From Uruburuella testudinis (GTDB taxonomy: Bacteria; Pseudomonadota; Gammaproteobacteria; Burkholderiales; Neisseriaceae): a stretch of 64,000 nt of DNA. The notes beneath the pieces are model-generated. The model was not told the DNA's origin. It saw only the letters and a list, made by a program, of their open reading frames with translations, and made no database searches. Positions 16,919 to 26,400 of the stretch are shown in pieces (position 1 is the stretch's first letter; the number at the start of each line of letters is the position of its first letter). The stretch spans positions 124,001-188,000 of the forward strand of contig NZ_CP091508.1 in assembly GCF_022870865.1 (NCBI RefSeq), in the 5' to 3' direction. A program made the position numbers and the translations under genes.

Positions 16919-18226
16919 ATGCATTCATTTATCCGCAACTTCATCCTGCTCGCCGCCTGCTGTTTGCCGGCCGCCGCCCAAGCCATCGACATCCAGCGTT
17001 GGACCACCGCAGAAGGCACACAGGTTTTACTGGTCGAGCGCCCCGAAATCCCGATTGTCGACATGCGCATCAGCTTTAAAGGCGCAGGCAGTGCGTTTAA
17101 CCCCGCCGGCAAAGGCGAAGTTTCTGATTTTACTGCCGCACTGTTAACCGACGGCACCGAAAAGCTTGATGAAGAAGCCTTTAATGCCCGCGCCAACGAT
17201 ATCGCCGCCAACATCGGCAGCAGCGGCAACGACGAAGGCGCATCCGCCGGCCTGCGCAGCCTCAGCAAAGCGGCCAATCTCAACGCCGCCGTCGGTTTGC
17301 TCAACCAATCGCTCACCCGGCCGCGCTTCGACCCCGCCGTGTTTGCCCGCCGCAAACAGCAAAGCATCACCGCGCTGCAACAAAACGAAACCGACCCCGG
17401 CTTTATCGCCGCGCGCGCACTCGCCCGCCTCAACTACCCCGACCACCCCTACGGCAGCGAAGCCCGCACCAGCATAGACAGCATTCGCGCCGTCACACTT
17501 GACGACATCCGCACCTTCCACCGCAATCATTATGCTAAAAGCAATGCCGTGGTATCGGTGGTAGGCGCTCTCAACAAACGCCAAACCGAAGCGCTGGTAA
17601 AAAAAGCGCTCGCCGGCCTGCCCGAGCAAAGCAGCGGGCGCGGCACCATCCCTGCCGTGCCTGCCCCGGTTGCGCAACAGCAAAACATGCCTTTTGCCGG
17701 GGAACAAGCGCAAATCCTGCTCGGCATGCCGCTGATTAAACGTAACGATCCCGATTATTACGCCCTCGTGGCCGGCAATTATATTCTCGGCGGCGGCGGC
17801 TTCGACAGCCGCCTGATGAAAACCCTGCGCGATACGCACGGCTACACTTACGGCGCATCCAGCAGCCTGGTGCCCTACACCGAAGCCGGCCCGCTGACTA
17901 TTGCCTTTTCTACTCAAAAAACCAACAGCAAAGCCGCCCTGACCGCCGCGCAGCAAGTGTTGGCCGACTTTATCGCCCAAGGCCCCACCGAGGCCGAATT
18001 GCAGCAGGCCAAAGACAACATCATCGGCGCCTTTCCGCTGCGTTTCGACAGCAACGCCAAGCTGTTGGCCTGTTTGAATTTAATCGGTTTCTACAACCTG
18101 CCCGACGATTATCTCGAAGCCTACCCGAAAGCCATCGCCGCGCTCACAACCGAACAGGTCAAATCGACCTGGCAGCGGCGCGTCAACCCCCAAGCCATGA
18201 ATATTGTGGTGGTGGGCGCAGAATAA
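16919..18226 (+). CDS. M16 family protein, non-catalytic partner, exported
   Basis: 435 residues with a signal peptide (MHSFIRNFILLAACCLPAAAQA). It has the M16 fold (DMRISFKGAGSAFNPAGKGE at the start, YTYGASSSL late) but where the HxxEH zinc motif should be it reads FTAALLTDGTEKL. It is therefore a regulatory, MPP-alpha-like subunit rather than an enzyme. The pairing with the upstream catalytic M16 gene matches the usual two-gene arrangement in proteobacteria. A repeat element and a DUS pair now lie between them and may uncouple their transcription. Confidence 0.88.
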   Translation: MHSFIRNFILLAACCLPAAAQAIDIQRWTTAEGTQVLLVERPEIPIVDMRISFKGAGSAFNPAGKGEVSDFTAALLTDGTEKLDEEAFNARANDIAANIGSSGNDEGASAGLRSLSKAANLNAAVGLLNQSLTRPRFDPAVFARRKQQSITALQQNETDPGFIAARALARLNYPDHPYGSEARTSIDSIRAVTLDDIRTFHRNHYAKSNAVVSVVGALNKRQTEALVKKALAGLPEQSSGRGTIPAVPAPVAQQQNMPFAGEQAQILLGMPLIKRNDPDYYALVAGNYILGGGGFDSRLMKTLRDTHGYTYGASSSLVPYTEAGPLTIAFSTQKTNSKAALTAAQQVLADFIAQGPTEAELQQAKDNIIGAFPLRFDSNAKLLACLNLIGFYNLPDDYLEAYPKAIAALTTEQVKSTWQRRVNPQAMNIVVVGAE

Positions 18227-18241
18227 GCCGCTCCGGCATCA

Positions 18242-18278
18242 CAGGCCGTCTGAACGCAGCAGCATTTCAGACGGCCTG
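18242..18278. terminator. DUS-pair hairpin terminator after the M16 pair
   Basis: CAGGCCGTCTGAA (18242-18254) faces TTCAGACGGCCTG (18266-18278), followed by a T-rich run. Confidence 0.75.
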
Positions 18279-18327
18279 AATATTTTTAAAACAATCACAT
18301 GATTATTGCACCATCAGCATTCGACTG

Positions 18328-18352
18328 ATGCCATTCACACAAGCAAGCTGAC
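18328..18352. repeat. family-2 half element, copy 3
   Basis: ATGCCATTCACACAAGCAAG continuing to CTGAC matches a family-2 left end; the right end is missing. Confidence 0.45.
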
Positions 18353-18370
18353 AAAGTAAACCCTGCGCGT

Positions 18371-18408
18371 GCAAAGGCCGTCTGAAAAATATTTCAGACG
18401 GCCTTTGC
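18371..18408. terminator. DUS-pair hairpin
   Basis: GCAAAGGCCGTCTGAAA faces TTTCAGACGGCCTTTGC with a 4-nt loop: a 17-bp perfect stem. Confidence 0.75.
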
Positions 18409-18470
18409 GATTTATTTGAACCAAATTGAATCATATCGATAAAAAAGCGAATGTTTTTTCTGCAAGCGGC

Positions 18471-18564
18471 TAGGTGATGTGTCGTTTATGGAGGTTTTTT
18501 TGTTCCTGAAAATGCAGATGCAAGGCAAAAAATCTGAATAATTCTGAATGGTCAGGACACCTTA
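18471..18564. repeat. family-1 element, copy D (internally deleted)
   Basis: About 94 bp. Left end TAGGTGATGTGTCG, right end CTGAATGGTCAGGACACCTTA. The central 60-70 bp present in other copies are missing; CCTGAAAATGCAGATGCAAGG joins the two halves. Confidence 0.75.
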
Positions 18565-18569
18565 GAGTT

Positions 18570-19325
18570 TCAGGTGCGCAGTTTCCAACCTGATTTCAAC
18601 ACCGCCAATACCCCTGTGATCAAAACCACGGTAAAGCCGCCGGCCACGGTCAGGGAAAGCCACGGCGAGGTGTCGCTCACGCCGAAAAAGCCGTAGCGGA
18701 AGCCGTCTATCATGTAAAACACCGGGTTCAGATGGCTTAAGCCGCGCCAGAATTCGGGCAGGCTGTTAATCGAGTAAAACACCCCCGATAAAAACGTGAG
18801 CGGCATAATCAAAAAGTTTTGAAAGGCGGCGAGCTGGTCGAATTTTTCTGCCACGATGCCCGCCAGCAGCCCTAATGTGGCCATGATGGTGCAGCCGAGC
18901 AGGGCGAAAGCGGCAATCCACAAAACATTGTGCGGCAGCGGCAGGCCGAACCAGGCCGTGGCGGCCAGCACCCCCGCGCCTACCAGCAGCCCGCGCACCA
19001 CGGCCGCGGCTACATAGGCGGAGAAAAAGGCGCTTACCGATAAGGGCGGCAGCAGAATAAACACCAGATTGCCGGTAATGCGCGACTGAATCAGGCTGGA
19101 AGAGGTGTTGGCAAAAGCATTTTGGGTCATGCTCATCATTGCCAGGCCGGGAATCAGAAAGGCGTTATAAGGCACATCGGGCAGGGCTTCCACCGATTTG
19201 CCCACGGCATGTGAAAAAATCAGCTGATACAGCAGCGCGGTAATCATCGGTGCGGCCAGCGTTTGAAAGCCGACCTTCCAAAAACGCAGGATTTCTTTTT
19301 TAAATAAGGTGTAAAAACCTGTCAT
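18570..19325 (-). CDS. ABC-2 type transporter permease
   Basis: 251 residues with six predicted membrane spans. It begins MTGFYTLFKKEILRFWKVGF, typical of YadH/DrrB-type permeases, and carries the ABC-2 signature region SINSLPEFWRGLSHLNPVFY. It pairs with the ATP-binding protein encoded just upstream on the same strand. Together they form an exporter of unknown substrate. AAAGGA precedes the ATG. A family-2 and a family-1 repeat occupy the 330 bp between the two genes, which is unusual for a pair that is normally adjacent. Confidence 0.9.
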   Translation of the reverse strand: MTGFYTLFKKEILRFWKVGFQTLAAPMITALLYQLIFSHAVGKSVEALPDVPYNAFLIPGLAMMSMTQNAFANTSSSLIQSRITGNLVFILLPPLSVSAFFSAYVAAAVVRGLLVGAGVLAATAWFGLPLPHNVLWIAAFALLGCTIMATLGLLAGIVAEKFDQLAAFQNFLIMPLTFLSGVFYSINSLPEFWRGLSHLNPVFYMIDGFRYGFFGVSDTSPWLSLTVAGGFTVVLITGVLAVLKSGWKLRT

Positions 19326-19381
19326 GGCGGGTTCCTTTGGTGCGGTGTGCGGCCGCTTTGTTTAGGGTATGGTTTGCAGTA

Positions 19382-19473
19382 ATACCCCCTTCATAAAAGT
19401 CATCGAAGCCGTATTCGTTGTTTGTATTGTCTTCGGCTCGCCGCCTGGTTTGCTGACTTTGATGAATGGGTAT
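19382..19473. repeat. family-2 element, copy 4
   Basis: Left end ATACCCCCTTCATAAAAGTC, right end TGCTGACTTTGATGAATGGGTAT. The interior TTGTCTTCGGCTCGCCGCC is shared with the copy at 45.05 kb. Confidence 0.65.
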
Positions 19474-19495
19474 GAATGATTATTTCAGACGGCCT

Positions 19496-19658
19496 TATGC
19501 GACTGATTATGTGTTTATAAGAGACTTTTTTGCCCCTGAAAACGCATCTGCTGCGTTAAAAAGCCTCACAAGATGTCCAATCTTGCTGCGTTTTTTGCCT
19601 TGCATCTGCACTTTTATCACAAAAAATCTGAGTCATTCTGAATGGTCAGGATACCCTA
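19496..19658. repeat. family-1 element, copy E
   Basis: The right end (GAATGGTCAGGATACCCTA) is intact and supplies the TAG stop of the ABC ATPase gene. The left end is degraded. The internal CCCCTGAAAACGCATCTGCT and CAATCTTGCTGCGTTTTTTG are conserved. Confidence 0.8.
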
Positions 19659-20552
19659 GCGGTGCATCATCTGCACAAATACGTCTTCCAAATCGGTTTC
19701 CGGCAGCGACAAATGTTTGACTTTCACGCCGGCATATTTCAGGGTTTGCAACACAAAAGCCAGCTGTTCGTAATCGTCCAGCCTGAGCAGCACATTGCCG
19801 TCATCGGCGGCTTGCTGCCATTGACGCAGATTTTCGGGCAGTGCGCCGTCGAGCAGCAGCTCCACGCGCAAACCGGCTTCGGCATGCAGCAGGTGTTCGG
19901 TGGTATCCAGCGCCACCAGAGCGCCCTGCTTCATCATGGCGATGCGGCTGCACAGGCTTTGTGCTTCTTCCAGATAATGGGTGGTCAGCACGATGGTGTG
20001 GCCTTGGCGGTTGAGCGTTTCCACAAATGCCCACAGGCTTTGGCGCAGCTCCACATCCACGCCGGCAGTGGGCTCGTCGAGCACAATTACCGGCGGCCGG
20101 TGCACCAGCGCCTGCGCCACCATCACCCGCCGTTTCATGCCGCCGGAAAGGTTACGGGTGTTGGTGCCGGCTTTGTCGGCCAGGCCGAGGCTGACGATGA
20201 TTTCGTCTATCCAGTCATCATTATTTTTGAGGCCGAAATAGCCCGATTGAAACTGCAAAGCTTCGCGCACGCTGAAAAAGGGGTCGAACACCAGCTCTTG
20301 CGGCACCACGCCCAGGCTCATGCGGGCGGCGTAGGCATCGTGCACCACATCGTGCCCCATCACTTGAATGTTGCCGGAAGTGAGGCGGCTCAAGCCGGCC
20401 ATGGCGGAAATCAGCGTGGTTTTGCCGGCGCCGTTGGGGCCCAAAAGTGCAAAAAATTCACCTTGCTGCACATCAAAGCTCACGCCTTTGAGGGCGGTGA
20501 AGCCGTTGGCATAGGTTTTAACGGCATTTTGAATACGGAGGGCGGGGGTCAT
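19656..20552 (-). CDS. ABC transporter ATP-binding protein
   Basis: 298 residues. Walker A GPNGAGKTT (38-46), signature LSGGM (135-139), Walker B with VLDEPTAG (157-164) and the H-loop in TTHYLEEAQ. The C-terminal extension (about 215-298) is typical of the DrrA/YadG drug and polymer exporters. It energises the ABC-2 permease encoded downstream. AGGAA lies just before the ATG. The TAG stop is formed by the terminal bases of a family-1 repeat, with His-Arg as the last residues. Confidence 0.93.
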   Translation of the reverse strand: MTPALRIQNAVKTYANGFTALKGVSFDVQQGEFFALLGPNGAGKTTLISAMAGLSRLTSGNIQVMGHDVVHDAYAARMSLGVVPQELVFDPFFSVREALQFQSGYFGLKNNDDWIDEIIVSLGLADKAGTNTRNLSGGMKRRVMVAQALVHRPPVIVLDEPTAGVDVELRQSLWAFVETLNRQGHTIVLTTHYLEEAQSLCSRIAMMKQGALVALDTTEHLLHAEAGLRVELLLDGALPENLRQWQQAADDGNVLLRLDDYEQLAFVLQTLKYAGVKVKHLSLPETDLEDVFVQMMHR

Positions 20553-20592
20553 AAAGGGGTTCCTGTGGTTTCAGACGGCCTCGTTCAAAGCA

Positions 20593-22752
20593 TCAAACGG
20601 CCGCCGATGCTTGCCAAGCGGCATCATGGTTCTGATTGTGCAGCGCGGTGTAACAAGGCTCCAGCTGGCGGGCAATCAGGCTGATTTGCTGCCACAATAC
20701 GCTGCTTTGCCGGTCGTCGCCGATGTGCGCGCGCAAATCTTCCAATTCGCCCTGCACTTGCGCCAGCGCGCTTTGAAAGGCTTCGGCATCGGGCATGGCG
20801 ATGTTGTCGAGCATATCGGCCAAACGGTAGGCGGTGCGGTAAAAGCCGGCATTGAATGCGCTGTTGCCGCTGTGCGCCATCTGGCTGCGGTAGGCGCCCA
20901 AGGCGGAAATATAGCCGATAAGGGCATAATTGATTTTGAGCAGGTTGAAGCCGTCTTGCAGCATATGGCCGTATTTTTTCGGCTCGCCGCTCATGTCGGA
21001 AAGGGTGCTGCTGAGTGCGGCGGCGCGCTCGTGGGTTTGACGGCGCACGCTGCGGTAGGCCACATCATCCACGCTGCCCTGTTGCAGCTGGCCGAGGATA
21101 TGGCGCAGGTAAACGCCGTTATTGCCGATGGCCTGGCCGGCGGTGCGGCTGAGGGTGAGGTAGCGCCAATCCGGCCACAGATAGCTCACCGCCACCCACG
21201 CCAAGGCCGCGCCGATAACGGTGTCGAGAATGCGCAGCGGCATGGCGGCATACACATCCAACCCGGCTAGTGAGAAGCTGGTCAGCGCCTGAATGGTGAT
21301 GAAAAAGGTGGAGAAGCTGTATTTGTTGGTGCGGAAAAAGAAAAACAGCGTGGTCGAAGCAATCACAATCCACAATTTGGTTTCCACCGAGGGCGTGAAA
21401 TACGGCACCAGCGAGCCGACCACCACCCCAAGCACGGTGCCGATGATGCGCTGGTTGACGCGGCTTTTGGTGGCGGAATAGTTGGGCTGGCACACAAACA
21501 GCGCCGTGAGCAGAATCCAGTAGCCCAAATTAAGGTTGAGCGCCTCCACCGCCACGCAGATTACAAACACCAAAATGGCCAGGCGCACCGCATGGCGAAA
21601 CACCGCCGATTCGAAGTTCAACTGGCTTTTCATACTGCGCCAGATGTTTTTCAGGCCGCCGGTTTCCTGCGCGGCAATACGGGTTTTGTCGGAATGCTCT
21701 TCCAAGCCGCGGCTTTCATCGTTTTCGAGATGGCGCAGCTGGTAATCGACGCTGTAGAGGTTTTCCAGCAGCCGCTGCAAAGCATATACCTCGCTGTCGC
21801 CCTGCCGTGCGGTGTAGAGCTTTAACGATTGGCGCCCGCCCTCGATGGCGCGCTGCAGCCGCTCGCTGTATGCATAAGGGCGGCTGTTGCGCAGGCTTTC
21901 GGCCACATCGCGGCAGGCCTGCCCCTGCAATTCAAGCAGGCGCTGGATGCGGAAAATCAAATCGGTGTTTTTTAATTTTTCCGCCAGCTCGCGGTAATCG
22001 ACGTGTGCCGAGCTGATGCGTTCGTGAATATCCTGCGCGGTAAAATAATAGCGCAACATGCGGGTGGTGCGCGGGTGCCGGTGCTGGCCGCGCATGCGGT
22101 AAAACAAGGCGCTGCGGCATTGGTTGAACGCGGCAATCACGCCGGTGTTTTTCATGGCCAGATTGATTTGCTGCTTCTCGAGCCAATCGGCTTCGTCGGG
22201 GTCGAAAAAAGCGGCTTTGGCATCAAAATAAGCACCCAGCGCCGCATAAGCACCGGCCATGTTTTCCTGCACCGGCCGGTGCGGAAACACGATGTGCATC
22301 AGCAAAGTCATGCTGCTGTAAAGCAAAGTGCCCAGCAGAATCATCAGCGGGTTCACAAACCAAGCGGTTTCAGGCGTGTAGGTGAGCGTGGTGTAGGTGG
22401 CCACCGCCAGCGTGCCGAATGCAATGGTGCGGTAGCGCAGGCCGACGGCGCCGAGCAGGGTAAAGAAAAACGTGAGCGCCGTCATCGCCACCACAAACCA
22501 CATGCCTTTGTCTAACGTCATCTGTGCCGTCAGCGAGGCAACGGCAAACGCGCACACGGTAAACACAATATTTTTCAGACGGCCTGTGAGGCGGTTGTCC
22601 AAATCTACCAGGCCGCCGGCGATAATGCCGAGCACAAAAGGCATCGACAGCGTGGGCACATTAAAATGCCACACCAGCGTGGCGGCAGTAAACACGCTGG
22701 CAAACACCGGCAGCGTGGCGATGATTTTGGGGTTGATCGGCGGCGTTCTCAT
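20593..22752 (-). CDS. FUSC/YccS-family membrane protein
   Basis: 719 residues from the ATG at 22752 (MRTPPINPKIIATLPVFASV); an in-frame ATG 28 codons upstream adds a segment unlike the family. Two blocks of hydrophobic helices (about 10-150 and 380-510 in this numbering) flank a long cytoplasmic helical region. This is the duplicated layout of the YccS/YhfK and aromatic acid exporter (FUSC) superfamily. The second block contains the typical NLGYWILLTALFVCQPNYSA sequence. Likely an inner-membrane exporter; the substrate is unknown. It lies upstream of the ABC genes on the same strand. Confidence 0.85.
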   Translation of the reverse strand: MRTPPINPKIIATLPVFASVFTAATLVWHFNVPTLSMPFVLGIIAGGLVDLDNRLTGRLKNIVFTVCAFAVASLTAQMTLDKGMWFVVAMTALTFFFTLLGAVGLRYRTIAFGTLAVATYTTLTYTPETAWFVNPLMILLGTLLYSSMTLLMHIVFPHRPVQENMAGAYAALGAYFDAKAAFFDPDEADWLEKQQINLAMKNTGVIAAFNQCRSALFYRMRGQHRHPRTTRMLRYYFTAQDIHERISSAHVDYRELAEKLKNTDLIFRIQRLLELQGQACRDVAESLRNSRPYAYSERLQRAIEGGRQSLKLYTARQGDSEVYALQRLLENLYSVDYQLRHLENDESRGLEEHSDKTRIAAQETGGLKNIWRSMKSQLNFESAVFRHAVRLAILVFVICVAVEALNLNLGYWILLTALFVCQPNYSATKSRVNQRIIGTVLGVVVGSLVPYFTPSVETKLWIVIASTTLFFFFRTNKYSFSTFFITIQALTSFSLAGLDVYAAMPLRILDTVIGAALAWVAVSYLWPDWRYLTLSRTAGQAIGNNGVYLRHILGQLQQGSVDDVAYRSVRRQTHERAAALSSTLSDMSGEPKKYGHMLQDGFNLLKINYALIGYISALGAYRSQMAHSGNSAFNAGFYRTAYRLADMLDNIAMPDAEAFQSALAQVQGELEDLRAHIGDDRQSSVLWQQISLIARQLEPCYTALHNQNHDAAWQASAAV

Positions 22753-23056
22753 GAGGGGAGTGTGTGTTGGGTGTTTGGAATGTTTGATTGCAGACAAATT
22801 GTAGCAGGATTCCGCAACAACGGCCTTTGCTTTCATATTTTCATATTGATGAACATCTGGAAAGCGCGCGTGCGTTTCTTATGGAACACACCCTACGCAC
22901 GCAGACCGCATTTGCTGCTGTTGTCATTAGGCTTTAATCATTACTTATTTATATATACATGAATTTCATCAATAGCTATTTGGATGTACATAGAATTAAT
23001 TTGCCATTAAAATTTTTTGGCTCAACATGATACAAATACCCTTGTTCACAGCGTTA

Positions 23057-23116
23057 GCAAGCGTAGCAACGGTATTTTTGCCCGAGGGGGTTAAAAATAC
23101 AGTTGCTGCGCTTGCT
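23057..23116. repeat. family-3 hairpin repeat
   Basis: GCAAGCGTAGCAACGGTATT (left arm) and AATACAGTTGCTGCGCTTGC (right arm) are imperfect inverted repeats about 20 bp apart. The right arm plus GGGGTTAAA matches 13604-13632 exactly in inverse. Confidence 0.6.
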
Positions 23117-23168
23117 TGATTTTGTTGCAGGTCTTCATGGTATCTACGCTTGTCGAGCAGACATAAAT

Positions 23169-23408
23169 TTATTGAGTAAATGTCAGTTTGATTCTCGACT
23201 TTCTTGATTGGTTATCATCTATGGATGAACCTATGGGTAATAAATCCTCTTTGGAAAGATATAAACATTGCTCCGCCATATTTTTCTCCAAAGGGAGAGC
23301 TGCGGGGCATAATAGGCGGATATCGCCCATTGCAAGAGCCAGATAGCCCCAACGGTATTCTTGCTCCAAGCCTGTTTGATAACCATCTGTCCAGTTATGT
23401 GCATTCAT
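23169..23408 (-). CDS. hypothetical small protein (doubtful)
   Basis: Up to 79 residues from the ATG at 23408, beginning MNAHNWTDGYQTGLEQEYRW. The composition is protein-like in the first 40 residues, but there is no clear ribosome binding site. A small palindrome (GGTGCTCAAGCACC) lies directly upstream. The family is not recognised. It may be a remnant of a longer gene. Confidence 0.25.
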   Translation of the reverse strand: MNAHNWTDGYQTGLEQEYRWGYLALAMGDIRLLCPAALPLEKNMAEQCLYLSKEDLLPIGSSIDDNQSRKSRIKLTFTQ

Positions 23409-23469
23409 TTTGGTGCTCAAGCACCTCAGTTTTTATCCTAAAATCATATTGCTAATAAAATTTTACTAC

Positions 23470-26400
23470 TTATTTGTATCTTTCCCATTCCTTCAACAGC
23501 CGTTTCACCGACACTGGATACGGCGTCTTCAACTCTTGCGCAAACAGCGATACGCGCAATTCTTCAATCTGCCACCTAAACCCTATCAGGCCGTCTGAAA
23601 GGGGTTGGTTTTGTTTTTGCAAGCTGTCCACTTTTTCCTGCCACATCGCCAGTAATTCCTGCACATCGGCTTCGCGGGCTTGGTCGCGGGCGGGGTTGCC
23701 GCTGTATTTTTCCATCCGTTTCTGCATGGCTTGCAGATACACGGGCAGGCGCGGCCATTGGGGCCAGGGGGTGGCGTGGGCGAAGCCGGGGTAAATCAGG
23801 GCTTCGAGCTGGGTGCGCAGGGTGTGGGCGAGGGGGTGGCGGCCGATTTTGTTGTTGAGCGCCGCGTAGGCTTGGGCGGTGTCAAGCATATAGCGGTTGA
23901 CGGCTTCTTTGACGGCGGGCAGGCGGCTGCGGGCGCGTTTGATTTGTTCTTTAAAGGCTTTTTCGTCGCGCGGGGCGTTGTCTTCGCCCATCAGGGCGCG
24001 GTCGAGCACGGCCGCGGCGATGTCTTCACGCAGGTTGTCTACGCCCAAATGTTTGAGCAGCATGGCGGTTTGGGTGAAGTCGGGCAGGCCTTTGCCCAGG
24101 TCTTTGACTTGTTCTTTTAATTGCAAGGCCATCAGGGCGATGCTGCCTTGGCGGTGGGCTTGCGCGGCGGCGGCGGGGGTGTCGAACAGGCGCAGGGCGA
24201 TGCGGCCGTTTTTCTGCTGTTGCAGGCCGAGATAGCCGGTGAGCTGTTGTTTGCCGCGGGCGAACTGGATTTTTTCAGGCAGTTTGCCGATGTCCCAAGT
24301 GGTGACGTTGTCGCGCTCGAAGTCGCTGCTGTTGTCGCGAAAGGTCACGGCGGCGGCTTGGCCGAGCTGGTTTTGCAGGGCGATTAAATCGCGCCCCATG
24401 GCCAGCTCTTGGCCGCCGTCGTCAATCACACGGATATTGAAATAGTTGTGTTCGGGCAGCTTGAACGCCTGCCATTCGGCCATATCGATTTGTTCGAGCA
24501 GGCGCATATCGCCGGCGCTTTTGGCAATGGCTTGCGCCAGCTGTGGCTGAATGGGTGCGTTTGGGTCGGGGTTGCCGTCAAGAAAGCGGGTGATGAAATC
24601 GGGCACGGGCACACAGATGCGGCGGATTTGTTTGGGCAGCGCTTTAATCAGGAGCTGCAATTTTTCGCGGATCATGCCGGGCACCAGCCATTCGAGTGCG
24701 GCGGGGTTGAGGCGGTTGAGCACGGGCAGCGGAATGGTGAGGGTCACGCCGTCGAGCGGGTGGTGCGGCTCAAAGCGGTAGCTGAGCTTGAATTTGCCGT
24801 CTGCGTTTTTCCAGTGGGTGGGGAATTGTGCTTCGGTGACGTGGCTGGCGGCGTGTTGCATCAGGTCGTCGCGGCTGAGGAACAACAGGCGCGGTTCAGC
24901 GGCCTCGGCTTGTTTGAGCCAGGCTTGGAAGGTGCGGATGTCGGCCAGCGGTTGGGGAGCGTGTTTTTTTGGGCGGCGTTGGTTAGGCAAGCCTGCGGCC
25001 TGCGGCCCTCTCCCCAACCCTCCCCCACGGGGGGAGGGAGCGGATGGTTGAGGCTCGGCCGTTTCAGACGGCATATAGCATTCGGGCAGCCGTTGGTTGT
25101 AAAAATCAAACAGGGCTTCTTCATCCACCAGCACGTCTTGTTTGCGTGATTTGTGTTCCAGCGCGGCGATGTCTTTAATCAGCTTTTTGTTGTGGGTAAA
25201 GAAATCGGCTTTAAGCTCGGTTTCCTGCGCCACCAGTGCGCCGCGGATAAAGAGCTCGCGGGCTTCTTCGGGGGCGACTTTGCCATAGGCCACGGGGCGG
25301 CGCGGTAATACGGTCAGGCCGTAAAAAGTCACGCGCTCGCTGGCCACCACTTCGCCGCGCTTTTGCGACCAATGCGGTTCGAAATAATGGTATTTCACTA
25401 GATGACGGGCTTCTTGCTCTATCCATTCCGGCTCGATTTTGGCCACATCGCGGGCGTAGAGGCGGGTGGTTTCGGTGAGCTCGGCCGCCATCACCCATTT
25501 CGGTTTGCTTTTAAACAAGGCTGAAGCAGGGAAAAGATGGAAATGGCTGCCGCGCGCGCCGAGATAATCGTGGCCTTCGGGCGATTTGAGGCCGACATTG
25601 GCAATCAGCCCGGTGAGGAGCGCGCGGTGGATTTGCTCGTATCCGGCTTCTTTGGCAGCGCGGATGTGGGCGCGGTGTTGTTTTTTATCTAATTGTTTTT
25701 GCTTTAATTTGGCTGATAAATCTTGATCGTTGGTGTGTTCAGACGGCCTGAGTTGTTCGACAGCTTGAGGCCGTCTGAAGGCATTTTTTTTGTCGGCCAA
25801 ACCCATTTCGATGGCGATTTGCGCCAATTGCTGATGCAGCTCACGCCATTCGCGCATGCGCAGGTGTGAGAGGAAATATTGATGACACCACTGCACCAAT
25901 TGTTTGTTGCTCAAGCCTTTTTCACGTTCGCGCTGAAACGAATCCCAAATATTCAGATAGGCGAGAAAATCCGATTGCTTGTCGGTAAAACGCTCGTGCG
26001 CTTTGTTGGCGGCTTCACGTGCTTCCAGCGGCCGTTCGCGCGGGTCTTGAATCGACAGTGCAGCCACAATGACCAGCATTTCCTGCACGCAATCGTGTTT
26101 TTTTGCCGCCAGCAGCATGCGCGAGATTTTTGGGTCGACAGGCAGTCGCGCCATTTGTTCGCCCATTTTGGTCAGCCCGTTGCGCTCGTCTACCGCGCCC
26201 AGCTCCAGCAGCACTTGGAAACCGTCGTTGATATAACGCTGGTCGGGCGCCTCGAGAAACGGAAATGCCGCTACATCGCCGAGTTTCAGCGCGGCCATGC
26301 GCAAAATCACTGCGGCCAGATTGCTGCGGATGATTTCAGGGTCGGTAAAGGCGGGGCGGCTGTTGAAATCATCTTCACCATAAAGGCGGATGCACACGCC

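Larger units (their letters stand above)
22753..23469. other. long mostly non-coding region between the FUSC gene and hrpA
   Basis: About 700 bp, AT-rich in the middle. It contains the family-3 hairpin (23057-23116) and one doubtful small ORF on the minus strand (23169-23408). I see no DUS pair or RNA gene in it. Confidence 0.5.

Noticed and set aside
19662..20684. A 340-codon plus-strand ORF opposite the ABC ATPase
   Set aside because: Shadow ORF; His/Gln/Gly-rich with no known domain, while the minus strand encodes a complete ATPase.
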